Assembly: GCA_000733355.1 (NCBI GenBank)
Contig: JNVV01000003.1
Coordinates: forward strand, 997,654-1,061,653
Direction of reading: 5' to 3'
Length of the DNA stretch: 64,000 bases
DNA from: Falciphora oryzae
Lineage: Eukaryota; Ascomycota; Sordariomycetes; Magnaporthales; Magnaporthaceae
The translations under genes and the position numbers were made by a program. Within the stretch, counting starts at the first letter, position 1; every line of letters starts with the position of its first letter. This document shows positions 20,477-31,819 of this stretch, piece by piece. The notes under the pieces were generated by a model. That model did not search any database, was not told the DNA's origin, and saw only the letters and a program-made list of their open reading frames with translations.

Positions 20477-20944
20477 CATCAGCTGGCTTTTTATGGCACC
20501 CTATGTATATAATAATGCCTTTATGGACTGGCCAAGGACTAGGATTGGGCGCCGCGTTTGTGTGGAGGGTCTACACTCTTCGGATAACTATTTTATTGAA
20601 TATGAGACATCTTAGACGTGGTTGGTTAGTAGCAGATTCATTGAATTCTACCTACTCAGCTGGTTTGTGATCTGCAGAGATAACGTTGAGATACCAAGGC
20701 CAGAAGCATATCAACCGCCATCGGTACTGTGGATTATGTCGTGTCCCTCCTGGTACAGCCGCTTCAGGGAAAGAAAGATCCCCGACCAATATTTCCGTGC
20801 ATCGGGTCCGCCGTCACATCTGACATGCATGGTAGCTTCCGGCTCGGAAGATGCTCAAATGGCGCCCTTTGGAGCGCAAGTAAAGTTATATCCAACTGGC
20901 CCGACACACTCTCCGAGTGGCTGGCTCGTATCGGCTCCGGGGAC
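20477..20944. other. Convergent intergenic region
   Basis: The 3' flanks of the GH18 (+) and DJ-1 (-) genes. No further gene seen. Confidence 0.6.
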
Positions 20945-22069
20945 CTAGGGTGGAAGCGCCGAGTAGTGCCTTATTAGTTTCGTGGCACAGCGGTTGACGC
21001 GCGGCACAAGACTCTGCAGCAGCATAGAGATTGGGTGGTGACTTACCTTGTGAACAATAGAGAAAGGATCCCAGTGTTCGTTGGTGTGCGGGGTGTATTC
21101 GATCCCGTTGATGAACGGGTTGAGCGCCTCGGCCCCAAAAAGCATCGAGAAGAAAGCGTAGGTCATGTCCATCCCTGTGACACCACGGGGGCTACCAGAC
21201 GCGAGCCTCAACTAGAGAAAACAGCACAAGTCGATAGGGGAAAGACCCATGAAAACTTACCAGCTGCGACCCCAGAGCTGCTCCAAATATTACCATCTTG
21301 GACCCAGCGAGCCGAGGGAACCCACTTGACGCCGTTGCCGTTTTGCGTAGCCCACGCCCACGCCGCCTTGTTGGTGGTTGCGCGGCGCCCATCCAGGAGG
21401 CCGGATTTGGCCACGCTGGCGGCGCCGGTGCACACGGTCAGCAGGTACTTGAGCGATGGGTAGCGCTCGCGCACAAAGCCCTCGATGACGGTGTCGTTGT
21501 TCTCCTCCAGCACCCTGTTGCCGATGCCGCCGGGGACAATGATGATGTCCAGGGGCGGCGCGTCGGCAAACGAGTGCGTGGCCAGGAGGGACGGGGCCTG
21601 CGCCGGGTAGAGCGTTGGAGGGAGGTTGGGGTTTGGCGATGGCGGGTTCTTCCGGGGCGGCGAGCGGCCTGAGACAGGGCCGGGCTCTTTCCAGATAAAG
21701 TGAGTGGTGATGTTGAACCGGACGGAGAGCTGCGGGTGTTGAGGGGTGTTAGATAGGGCCGCCATTGGGTGCAGTAATAACTGCTGAAGTGCAAGTCGGG
21801 GGGCCCGGGGGCTCTCACCCCTTGGATGATGTCGGAGGGCCCTATGACGTCAATGGGCTGAAAGCCAGGGAACAGAATCTAGAGCCATCCGGTCAACATT
21901 TTGTCTATAGCCGGCGAGAGTCAAGTACGGAGCGCGCAGGTTGGCTCACAAATCCAATGGCAAGGTTCTGAGTAGGATCATAGTCAGGGGACTGGGCCAA
22001 AGTGACCGCCCCAAGTCCAAGGACTGTGAGGATAGGAACACTGAAGTCAAGGAGGCGTTGCAAATGCAT
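20945..22069 (-). CDS. Secreted DJ-1/PfpI family protein
   Basis: Four exons on the minus strand: 22069-21950, 21878-21819, about 21780-21261, and 21174-20945, giving about 310 codons. Exon 1 encodes a signal peptide (MHLQRLLDFSVPILTVLGLG) and then QSPDYDPTQNLAIGF. Exon 2 supplies ILFPGFQPIDVIGPSDIIQG, the strand-1/acidic block of the family. Exon 3 has DIIIVPGGIG and the nucleophile-elbow Cys in LLTVCTGAASVA (about residue 174). Exon 4 continues with MDMTYAFFSMLFG. Donors are GTGAGC, GTGAGA and GTAAGT. The acceptor of intron 2 is uncertain: 21780/21783 leaves a 35-38 nt intron, and a later site at 21729 would drop 17 residues. The family includes proteases, chaperones and glyoxalases; activity is not predictable here, and the signal peptide points to the secretory route. 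Confidence 0.8.
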
Positions 22070-23149
22070 TGTCGGCAGCAAAGATTCGAGGGAAGTCCAG
22101 GGTGTTGGTTCTGCTGGGTGAGCCCGGGAGACGGCTGGTGGGAATGGATTGTTTGCCTTCCATTTATAATCACAAGAGCAACAGTACTGAAGATATCAAG
22201 GATACTTCCAGACATGTCATCCTAGCCAAGTTCAGCCTCGGGACCGACCCTCGACACCGCTCTGCCTCCATGCCGGGCGCAGTGTCCAGAAAGAAGGCCG
22301 GAGCGGCCACTTTCCAAAACGAGGCCGCCGAGTTCACTGACAGCCAGGATAGTGACTCAAATTGGCAGCAGGACGGAGTGCCAGGCGCGGGAAAGGTGGC
22401 GCTTAGTGGTGAAAACACGCGCAAAAACGAGCGATGGGTGGTGGAGGGGGCGCCAAGTCGGCCGTCGAGGATGCAACTTTTAATTTAGCTTCTGATCGTC
22501 GACCCGCGTCCCCGATCTTGTGAGGGCAAGGGAGCGCAGTTCCAAAACTCCATCTAGTCGAGAGTCTCGGAAGGGAGAAGGGGGAGGCTCGTACTCTGTC
22601 CTATAAGCGTCGGACTCCGGAGACGCGGGCCAGGGGTGAGCGGGTTTGCGCAACTTAATCCTTGAACAGACTCTGTGACAGGAGGAAAAGCTGCGATGCT
22701 TGGCTACAAAGGGGACTGGATTTGTCATTCATAAGCTCTGGGTTAACCAAAGCCCGAGTTCAGGAGAGGTTTGGACAGCAGGCGAGGGCCTTGGCGCCAG
22801 TTCCTACGGTGGCTCTCGTTCCTCTCGACAGCCTCAAGGCCTCTCGTCACTGAGGATTCAGGGTCTGGGCGATTCGAGGTGCACGTGCCACCCTCCCAGC
22901 CTGGTGCTACCCCTCGAACCGCCTTCATTGAGCTGAGCTCGGAATTGCACGATGGACAAAAGCTGGTCCGCCGGCTTGAAAAATACGCAGCAGATATCAT
23001 CACAGGGCGACGGGCCAGGCAGCCTCTGCGGCCTCATATAAAAGTCATTGAAGCCGCGCAATGGAGTCATCGGCTCGGCCAGATCTTTTTTCACCTTTCA
23101 CTAACAACCGCGACTCCAAAACCCCGCGATTGTCAACGTCCACGCCACC
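22070..23149. other. Divergent intergenic region
   Basis: Shared upstream region of the DJ-1 (-) and pantothenate synthetase (+) genes. Short frames at 22480-23157 have no recognisable features. Confidence 0.5.
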
Positions 23150-24385
23150 ATGATTAGCGCCGCATTTCGTGCGCCGCTGAGACGAGCTGCAGCCGCGCTC
23201 TCGACCGGCCCAACCTTCTCGCAGAGCCTCCTCCTCTCCATGACGGCCACGGCAGCGCGAGCCTTTTGCCCACGACCGACCCCAGCGGCCTCCCCGACCT
23301 CCGTCCGCACAGTGGCCTGCAAATCCTCGTCTCCCCCCGCCGACCCCCCGTTCGAAAAGATCCCCTCGACCTCGATCCGCGTCCTGCGCACCGTCCCGTC
23401 GGTCCGCCGCTGGCGCCGCCCGCACGCCCTCGACCAGCGCTCCGTCGCGCTCGTCCCGACCATGGGCGCGCTGCACCGCGGCCACGAGTCCCTCATCCGC
23501 CTCGCCGCGCGCGAGAACCACCACGTTGTCGTCTCCGTCTATGTCAACCCGGCCCAGTTCGGCCCGGCCGAGGACCTGGCCTCGTACCCAAAGACCTGGG
23601 ACGCCGACTGCGCCCTGCTGCGCCGCCTCGACGCCGAGCTCGCCGACGACGGGTCCAACCTCGGCCGCGTCAGCGCCGTCTTCGCCCCCTCCACCGCCGA
23701 CATGTACCCCTCCGGCTTCCCCGGGCAGGAAACAGACTCAAAGGGCAGCTTCGTCACCATCACCCCGGTCGGTGAGCTGCTCGAGGGGCGGAGCCGCCCG
23801 ACCTTCTTCCGCGGCGTCGCCACCGTGTGCATGAAACTTTTCAATATCGTGCGCCCCGACCGCGTCTACTTTGGCCAGAAGGACGTCCAGCAGACGGTGG
23901 TCATCCGCCGCATGGTCCGCGACCTGTGCCTCGACACCAACGTCGCCGTCGGCCCCACGGAGCGCGAGCCTGACGGCCTGGCCCTGAGCTCCCGCAACGT
24001 CTACCTGGGCCCCCGCAGGCGCGGCCAGGCCACGGTTCTGCACCGCGCCCTGCGCGCCGCCGAGGACGCCTACGCCTCGCGCGGGCGGCTGGACCGCGCC
24101 GCGATACTGGGTGCCGCTAATGAGGTGGTGCGGGACGTGCTGGCGGCGCAGATGGCGCTCCCGCCGAGCAGCCGGGTCGTCTTCGAGGTTGACTACATCT
24201 CGCTCGCGGACCCGGACACGATGGAGGAGCTGGACGAGGTCGACCCAGCCAGGGGCGGCATCTTGAGCGGCGCCGTCAAGATGCTCCCCGTCGAGGAGCC
24301 ACAGGAGGGAGAAGATCTCGGTCACAGCGGAGGTCCCGCCGTCCGACTCATCGACAACATTATCCTGGAGCCTGTACAAAACTAG
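23150..24385 (+). CDS. pan6: Pantoate--beta-alanine ligase (pantothenate synthetase)
   Basis: One exon of 411 residues with ATG in a strong CCACCATG context. After an Ala/Ser/Arg-rich N-terminal extension of about 70 residues come the family hallmarks: VPTMGALHRGHESL (ATP-binding HxGH at about residues 102-115), VYVNPAQFGP, FFRGVATVCMKLFNIV, DRVYFGQKDVQQ and EPDGLALSSRN. The enzyme joins pantoate and beta-alanine with ATP to make pantothenate, the coenzyme A precursor. The body matches bacterial PanC. The N-terminal extension is positively charged and could be a mitochondrial presequence, but a cytosolic location is equally possible. Confidence 0.95.
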   Translation: MISAAFRAPLRRAAAALSTGPTFSQSLLLSMTATAARAFCPRPTPAASPTSVRTVACKSSSPPADPPFEKIPSTSIRVLRTVPSVRRWRRPHALDQRSVALVPTMGALHRGHESLIRLAARENHHVVVSVYVNPAQFGPAEDLASYPKTWDADCALLRRLDAELADDGSNLGRVSAVFAPSTADMYPSGFPGQETDSKGSFVTITPVGELLEGRSRPTFFRGVATVCMKLFNIVRPDRVYFGQKDVQQTVVIRRMVRDLCLDTNVAVGPTEREPDGLALSSRNVYLGPRRRGQATVLHRALRAAEDAYASRGRLDRAAILGAANEVVRDVLAAQMALPPSSRVVFEVDYISLADPDTMEELDEVDPARGGILSGAVKMLPVEEPQEGEDLGHSGGPAVRLIDNIILEPVQN

Positions 24386-24684
24386 CGTGGTCGCATTTGC
24401 ATGGTATAAGAATTCGGCGTTTTGGGGTAGCAGTGTTTATATACGGTAGCATTTAGACTAGAGTTTGGCTCAGTTGGCTTAGATATCCGCAGTCAAGTTA
24501 GAGACCGGTCTGACAAAAGTTGATACCTGAATTCTCAGTGCATAAACTTGAAAGTCAGGGTTTTACATGGCTGCATCCCTCGTCAAAGCTCTATCATACC
24601 CTACCTTAAACACGCCGTGTCATCATACCACCCAATTCGCCCGTTATGACGAATACAATCAAGCCAGGGCCTGGTCTGTTGACC

Positions 24685-27364
24685 TCACAGCCTAGCCCGG
24701 CTCTCTAGCTTCCTCCGCTTCCTCTCTTCTTTAACCGAGCGAGCCAGCCCCGCCGCCTCCTCGGACGTAAGCCTCGGCGGCGCGGCGCCCTTCCTCCCTT
24801 CGGCCCCGACGACCTCGCGGAACAGCTTCTGGCCGATGACGTCCGTCAGCCGCACGACCCGCGTGCTGACCGTGGCGCCGTCGCGGCGGTTCTTGCCCTC
24901 ACGTCTGCTCGATGCGATCTTCTCGATAAAGTCCCATAGTCGGCCAGAGGCCGCCAGCTCGCCCGTCTTCGGGTCCCTTGAGGGCGTCCATTCGGCCGAT
25001 AGGCGCAAGCGAGGCTTGACCCTCGGGTCCTTGGACTTCACCACCTGTATGATGCCTTCCTCTTCGAACCGCTGGTAGGAGTTCTTTAGCGTCTCCTTGT
25101 TGACGGCCTCGAAGTAAGACAGGTCGCCCTGGTGGTAGAGGTCTTTGCCGAGCTGCAGGCAGAGATTCTATGTTAGTGCGAGATTCCTGGAAAAAAATGG
25201 ATACGGCAAGGGCCAGTAACAACATGTGTTGACATACCAGCTGCGCGCTGTTTTGCGCCTTGGTCACCTCGATCCAGATATCTGGCGCCATTCCGAGTGG
25301 GGGCGTCAGTCCCATTAGAGAAACGGCCGCGAGCCACGTCGACTCGATAAAAGGCCAGATGAGGAAGCAGTAAAAGTCGTAGTTCTCTCGTCCGGCCTGG
25401 CGTTCCTTGTCCGAGAGGCCGACCTTCTCGACCCTGCCGTCGGCACTGCGGTGTAGGTAAATGACGCCCTCGGCCTCGAGGCCCCTGAGGGTCTTGTCCA
25501 GGCTGATAGCCAGCCCCTCGCCGGAGAAAATGAACTCGCCGCGGAAGAGGGAGGAGAGAAAGAGGACGTGGTTGTGCAGCTCCGCGTAGGATATGTCCTG
25601 GATCACAGGTCCGCCACCGCGCTTGACACGCGTATACATGGCCGCGCTTATGAGGGCCTCAGAGATGAAGAGGTGGATGGTCATGTTGCGGTAGAAGGAG
25701 AGCTGGAAGCGGTCGACGGCGTAGTACACGGGCTCGGTCAAGCCGTCGACGGTGCCGACCAGATCGCGACCTAGCACCTCAAGACCGCGCTCGATCACCT
25801 CGACAACCGAGGCACTGCCGAAGTGGGCTACGCGGCCGCCCTTTGCCCTGACGCGCGCGGTTAGCCACTGCACGCGCCGGATCAGTTCCGTCTTGCTGCA
25901 GCCGCGGCCGCGCAGCGTCAGGAGAACCGTGCCGATCAGAGCCGTAGGCATGACGACTGACACGTCGTTGATATCCGCCAGCACCCTATATCCCAGAGTG
26001 CGCAGCAGCTTTTGCCGTACAGCCGGCGTGATTTTGTTTTCCAGGTCCGTCGCCTCCAGGGTTTTGGGAATGCCGACCAGCCGATTCAGCTGCTCATCAA
26101 TGAAACCACGCAGGCTCCATGGCTCATGGAACCGCACGTCGACTCTGCCGAGACGAAGCGAGAGAACAGAAGAGCCGCCAGTGAGGAAGTCAGTCAGGTT
26201 CTCCTTCTCCTTGGGCACACCGAGTAGCTCCGTGACATATCCCTCGGTCTCGATGACCTTGTCGTACTGCGTGCTCACGGGACAGATAATGGCGTCTCTG
26301 GTCCTGCCAGAGAGCACGCTGTCCACGACGAAGTTGAGAATGCCGAACTTGGGCGACAGGAGCTTGCCGGTCCGAGAGCGGCCGCCCTCAATGAAGCACT
26401 CAAAGTTGTAGCCACCTTGAAGCAATGTATCGATGTAGGCCTGGACAAGGGTGGTATATAGTGCGTCATCGCCAAAGGAGCGGCGAATCCACATGGCTCC
26501 GGCGTGTTGTAGGAAGCTCCCGACCCCAGGAAAGTTGAGGTTGTCGCCGGCGACGACAATCGGCAGCGCCAGGCCAAGGCGGTAGCAGATCAGCTGGAGC
26601 GACACGTAGTCGACGTGGGACCGGTGGCAGGGCAGGAATATGATGCTCTGCTTGTTGCGCTCGGCCTCCTCGGCGACCTTGCGCAGCCGCAGGACCTCCT
26701 CGCTCGACACGTGGATGCCCTGGTGGTAGGCGCGGGTCAGGAGCTGTGTGCAGAGGTAGTATGCCCCCCTGATAAACGCCTTACTCTCGAACTTGCAGAT
26801 CATGTTGTCCACCCACTTCTCCGCCACCTGCTGCAGGCCGACCTCGAGCTCCGTGCGCCGCTGGGCGCGGCGCAGTTCGTAGCCGGGGTCCCCTTTGCGA
26901 AAGAAGCCCTCATTCTCTTCGCTGGCGAGTCGCTTTTCTGCCAGTTGTGATATCCGCGCACGCAGGAGAGGGGCCGACAGGACCTGGCTCATCATCTGCT
27001 CGGAGAAACCCGGGTAGAATATGGGCTGGCCGATGACATTGTCGTAGGCGCGCCAGCCCGTGCCCGACACGTAGAGCGAGACCTCGCGGAGAAATCTGCC
27101 GGTGAGCGTTTAGGGCCTAAGTCAGTACGACAAGCGACAGACAACGCGCAAGGAGGCGACGCGTGTGAATAAATCCCTGGAACCAGAGCCGCGAAAAACG
27201 TACTGCAGCGGTTCGGACCGGAAGCTCGCCATATGCTTCATGAGGGCCTCTTCGCGGGCTGACGTGGGAGGCTCGACATATCCGCTGGGCTGCAGGGTAA
27301 TAGAGTCGCCAAGGATCTTCAAGTCGGGAGCCGAGTCCCGGCTGTCATCGCCGCCGTTCGCCAT
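24685..27364 (-). CDS. Glycerol-3-phosphate / dihydroxyacetone-phosphate acyltransferase (PlsB/GNPAT type)
   Basis: Three exons, 27364-27204, 27095-25238 and 25152-24685, give 828 residues. Intron 1 is GTACGT...GGCAG; intron 2 is GTATGT...TGCAG. Acyltransferase motifs are in order: HRSHVD (HX4D, about residue 211), GAMWIRRSF, FIEGGRSRTGKL (about 290) and ICPVSTQYDKV. A long C-terminal domain follows, as in PlsB and GNPAT. It transfers an acyl group to glycerol-3-phosphate or DHAP, the first step of phospholipid or ether-lipid synthesis. The protein ends ...ESRARL; ARL fits the peroxisomal PTS1 pattern, and mammalian GNPAT is peroxisomal with AKL, so a peroxisomal DHAP enzyme is plausible. No PlsB-type membrane anchor is obvious. 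Confidence 0.92.
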
Positions 27365-27885
27365 GGCTTCGGCGCTGTTCGGGGAGGACGGTCGGGGTTC
27401 GTTGGGTTGGTGGCGCGCCGGCTTCGGGTAGCCGCGGATGTCGGCTGTCGCAGCAAGACCACCTCGATGCTATGCTACCCAATTGCGCGCGTCGGAAGGG
27501 GGTATCATGGCGCGGAGGCAGACCGGGCGTGGGACTACGTATGTTTCGCTTTGGCGGTGGGGCCGCTGCATTACCGTCGTTTCGTCGTCGGCTTTGTATC
27601 CCGCAGCGTTGCTTTGGTCTGGCCGTTACCCAACGTCGGGGGAAGACCGCGCGATGGGCCGGCAAGTCGTCAGTCACCTGGTCTGCCGAGGCTGGAATGG
27701 CATGTGAGGGGACAGCCGAACCCCTGTCCTCCGCAGACTGCCGCTGGGGAAGCGCCACAATGTTTCCAGCTTGACCCCACACCAATTGAAGGAACCGACG
27801 ACAAAATTCCAAATTGATTTCTTTTGACGGCTGCCTCCGGCCAAGATGCCCAGAACATAGCGAACCACCAGTGCCCAGCCTCGCC
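27365..27885. other. Divergent promoter region
   Basis: About 520 bp between the acyltransferase (-) and POP4 (+) start codons. The POP4 frame is open to 27814, but only non-ATG codons precede 27886. Confidence 0.6.
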
Positions 27886-28623
27886 ATGTCAGCCTCGGCC
27901 AGCGCAGAGGCCGTGACGCGGTCGCTCCTGGCCCGGGCGCACTCGCCGTCGGCCGTCGACCGCATCTACAGCGAGAAGATCCAGCACCGCCCCCTGCGCC
28001 TGCGCGCCAACTCGCCCACGCCCGCCGCCAACGCCCGCGAGGCCCGGCGCCGGGCACGCCGCCAGCAGGAGAAGGACCGCCGCAGGGCCGTCAAGCCGGC
28101 GCCGCTGTCCGCCCGGGAGCGGCGCCGCCTGCGCCTGCACGACGTCCCCGAAGGTGCGAGGAAATACGCCACGTTCGAGCCGCTGCACGCGCTGTGGCTG
28201 GGCTACGCGCGCGAGATCCTCGGCGACGCGGACCTGCTCCTCGGTGGGCTCGGCGCCGCCACCAAGCTGACGAGCGCCGACTTCCACGGCGCCGAGGTCG
28301 AGGTCGTGAGGAGCTCGTGCCCGGGCCGCGTGGGCATCAGTGGCATCGTGGTCAAGGACGCCAAGTACGTCTTCGAAGTCGTCACGAGGAAGAACGCGCT
28401 CAAGATCGTCCCCAAGGAGGGCACCGTGTTCCGGGTCGAGATACCCGTCGTCGCCTCAGATGGTCCTGGGGGTGGTGTCGCTGCCGGAGAGGGAAATGCG
28501 GGGACGACGACGGCGGCGGATGACCAGAAGCTCATCTTCGAGATCCATGGCGACCAGTTCAAGCTCCGTTCTGCCGACCGCGCAAGCAAGAAGTTTAAGG
28601 CACACTATTTGCCAAACCTCTAA
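27886..28623 (+). CDS. POP4: RNase P/MRP protein subunit Pop4 (Rpp29)
   Basis: One exon of 245 residues; ATG 27886 (MSASASAEAV) is the first in frame. A basic helix-rich N-terminal part (REARRRARRQQEKDRRR) is followed by the Rpp29/Pop4 Sm-like barrel: LTSADFHGAEVEVVRSSCPGR, GISGIVVKDAKYVFEVVTRKN, IVPKEGTVFRVEIP and FEIHGDQFKLRSADRASKKF. The protein is a core subunit of nuclear RNase P and RNase MRP, which process tRNA 5' ends and rRNA precursors. A Gly/Ala/Thr-rich insert separates the last strands. It shares an upstream region with the acyltransferase gene. Confidence 0.92.
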   Translation: MSASASAEAVTRSLLARAHSPSAVDRIYSEKIQHRPLRLRANSPTPAANAREARRRARRQQEKDRRRAVKPAPLSARERRRLRLHDVPEGARKYATFEPLHALWLGYAREILGDADLLLGGLGAATKLTSADFHGAEVEVVRSSCPGRVGISGIVVKDAKYVFEVVTRKNALKIVPKEGTVFRVEIPVVASDGPGGGVAAGEGNAGTTTAADDQKLIFEIHGDQFKLRSADRASKKFKAHYLPNL

Positions 28624-29294
28624 GCCGGCCGACACGGACTCAGGCCATCAACAATTTGCCCAGGTCGTCACTTATTGCGTGGACGGGCCTTCCTACAAGC
28701 CATATCAAGACATCTTCACGTCATCCAAGCGCGGCGCAGTCATTTGAATGGCTTCCCACGGCTGTTCACCATGTTGATTAGTCTGGGTGCCGCATACTCG
28801 ACGGCGCAAACAAGCAAACATTGCACTTGGCGCTTTCCAAAAGAGCCACGGAAGACCCAAGCAAGCCAAGGCTTCAAGCATGCCAGTATGTGCCTCTTCC
28901 GCCAAGTTTCATACTGCACCCGCTAACCAGTCTGCTACCAGACTCAGCACACCTCAATATCCGCGGATAGTTTAGAAGACCCCGTCCTTCTTCAGAGGCA
29001 CTACTCCCGTCATGCAATATCGAGGCAAAGGATATCCAGTGCCATACAGACCTCCGCTGCAGGCAATATTCTTGTATGTGAGGCGCAGGCCAGGAGGTGG
29101 CTGGCCAGTATCTAGATTGTTTGGAGTACGCTTGCGATGTTCTCGTCCGCGCATCGGCCGAGTGGCACCAAGAGCGCCAATGGCAGCATTATCGAGTGGG
29201 TTTCGCCTTGGAGCAAGACACGCTATGGACGCACCATGTACGAGCTTTTACCTACCTGAATAGGTAGGTAGGTTGTTATAGACACAATGATGCC
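28624..29294. other. Convergent intergenic region
   Basis: The 3' flanks of POP4 (+) and ASA1 (-); no gene is supported. A short GTAGGTAGGTAGG-like run lies near 29262-29274. Confidence 0.5.
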
Positions 29295-30928
29295 TCAATA
29301 CACTTCCCAAAGGCTGACCTTGCCATCTTTGGCCCCTGCAGCGAGCCAGTGCGCGTTCTTCGCGCGATGAATTCTCTTGTCCTTGACAGTGACGTCGCCG
29401 ACCCTCCGCACCACGCTCGAATCGCCTCCCGCCTCCTGAGCGGCCGTGCCGTCCTTGTCCGCCGCGTCTCGCCCAACCGGGGAGAAGGCGAGGGCGTAGC
29501 AGCCGACCTGGTGCCACTTGAGGACCGCCAGCTCCTTCATGGTCTTGCACGAGTAGACACGCACGCGCGAGTCCCAGCCCGCGGTCGCGAATATGCGGCC
29601 GTCGGACCGGACCCGCAGGCCCTGCTGCCCGGCGTGTTTGGTGTTGACGGTCTTGATGGGCTCCGTCGCGATCTGCTCTGGTTCCTTCTGCTTTGCCCTG
29701 GCAGACTTTGGTGTGTCTGGTGGTGGTCTTGGCTCGGAGCTCTGTAGAGCGGCCGCTAGTAGCGAGATACCGCCAGGAGCAGGCTGGCTGGCGCTTCCGG
29801 ACGGTTCAGGGGGGGATTGGGCGATGAGTTTGGCCAGCGTGGGGGTGGCTTCATTGGATTCAGTGATCTCAATGTCTTTCTGCCTGTCCGCTGGCGGTGT
29901 TATTCCCGTCTCTGTAGCAGCGGCAGGCTGAGGCAGTGGGTGTTTTGAGACGACGGCGTCGGCGCTCGAGGTCAGGAAGTATTCCCTGCTCGGCGGCATG
30001 TCTAAAGAAAGAATCGGTTGCGAGTGAGCTTTTGCCTTGTAGAGCACATTCCAGCCGCAGCCAGTGCCGCTATCGAGCTGGGCGACAGCAGCCGTGCCGG
30101 TCTCGTAGGCCACGACAACCGTGAGCACGGCGCGTATGTGGAATAGCTCTAGGGCCATGACCATCCCGTCCTTGTCGCCCAGTTTGACGGTATATTCGCG
30201 CCGTTGCGTTGGGAGGTGGTAGATATCGATCTTGATTGGTTGGGGAGGTCGCAGGGAAGTGTCAGCTAGGGTAAAGTCAAAGCTCAAGGCACGCACATCA
30301 TAAGCCAATGAACAGAGATACAGGCTTGGCATGGGTTACACTTACCGCTTCGAGGGCCAGTGTGTTCGGGACGGCGACCAATGCTCCAGGCTGCGATGGT
30401 GTGGAAGCGGACTGCTCGGTTTCGCAAAGCGAGAAGGTGCAGAAGTTCATGGTGTTAACCTCCAGCATGTGCAGTATCCACGGCTGCGGTCTAGGCTCCG
30501 GAGAGGGATCGAGAGGGAGCGCACGGCTTAGCGAGGCTTCATCCGCCTCGCCCAGCTTCCATACGATGAGCTTGTTGTCCCGGCCATGTCTAGTCCAGGC
30601 AAAACGAGCAAAAGAAGGTGTTTTCAGCAAGGAGCCCGAAATCAGGATTGCGAACTATCCAACCGACAGCTAGGATGTCTACATACGTGATTAACCTCTC
30701 ATGACCCCATTCGCGGACTCCGAGCATCACGTCCTCGTGGGATTTCCAGACAGCCCTAGGACGCATTATGGTGAGGTCCCAGACGGTGACGAAGCCTTCA
30801 GCGTCGCCGGTGACGAGCCGCTCGCCACCTCGTATAAAGACGGCGGCATGGACCTGGGCCTTGTGTCCTCGGAGGATGGCCCGGGGCTGTGCTGGGACCC
30901 CACCTCCTGCCACGGCGGACTGGGACAT
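29295..30928 (-). CDS. ASA1: ASTRA complex WD40 subunit Asa1
   Basis: Three exons, 30928-30687, 30589-30346 and 30230-29295, give 473 residues. Joins are [17 protein letters not shown] and [15 protein letters not shown]; donors are GTATGT and GTAAGT. WD-type blades are visible: [14 protein letters not shown]...[39 protein letters not shown]...[25 protein letters not shown] and [17 protein letters not shown]. The order and the PNTL...IDIYHLP link fit the Asa1/GNB1L family. Asa1 is part of ASTRA, with Tra1 and the TELO2-TTI proteins, in PIKK folding. A Pro/Ser-rich insert of about 80 residues lies before the last blades. The last acceptor (CAATCAAG) is weak. Confidence 0.88.
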
Positions 30929-31788
30929 GGCAGCCCCCGGAAACGTTTCTGTCGGTGACCTTGGATAGTTTCCGGGTGACTTTCCCGGCTTGGCCCGCGA
31001 GCTCCTCGATGGTACGGAAAAGGGGAACGGGCCGCTGGACTGGAAATATCATCCGCTTAGGCCGGCCGAAATTTCCCTGCCGAATCGCGATGGACTGCGA
31101 AAACCCCCGGATGCGAACAGGGCTGGCGGGTTGCGGAGATTGCGTGCGCTCCGCGCTGCACGTTTGGCCCAGTGCTGTCAACGTGCCTGATTTCGATGGA
31201 GCTTTGAGGCGCCAAAGCAAACAGACCCCAGCGCTTGGGGAAGGCTTTGATGGCTTGTCGCTGTGGGGCGGGCGCGGCAAGAATTGCGCCAAAACGATCG
31301 TGCGATGAGGGGGGTGTGCCTGCCGGCAGAGGGAGATGATGGGTGTCGTCGTCTCTGCCTTCCCTTGGGGTCGCGCCCAGAATTGCAGACTGCGACGCTG
31401 CGCGGCTCAACCTCCCCCTCTGGTCCCGACAGTGCCAACCACCTGGGCTGCTAAACAGGCCAAGCTCAAAATTGGCTGCCGATCCTCGATCTCTCGGGAA
31501 TCTCGACGTCACACGTCTCACAAAACAAGCCTTTGGTTGCGCTGCGCCGCGGATTTCTGCAGCCCATGGGACATGTCCAGTGCCGTCGTTGTCTGCCGCG
31601 AGCCTCAATCACTTGACCACCGTCCGTGCTCGTTGCACTCGAGCGAACACCAGACAGCACTGAAAATGTCCTCGACTGCGGATACTGCCAGATGGGACGA
31701 AGCTGCGATTCGCCCCGCCAATTCATGCAGTGGACCGGCTAACGCGCCGCCGTTGGGGAAAACATCAAAGTCGTGTGCGTCCAGAACT

Positions 31789-31819
31789 GGAAACAAACTG
31801 TGCGGTACAGTTTGTTTCC
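31789..31819. repeat. 12-bp perfect inverted repeat, hairpin
   Basis: GGAAACAAACTG, a 7-nt spacer, then CAGTTTGTTTCC. The stem is perfect. No T-run follows, so it is not an obvious terminator. Role unknown. Confidence 0.8.

Noticed and set aside
20945..21060. 33-nt intron (GTAAGT...CTGCAG) near the 3' end of the DJ-1 gene
   Set aside because: Too short for a fungal spliceosomal intron, and the frame reads straight through it.
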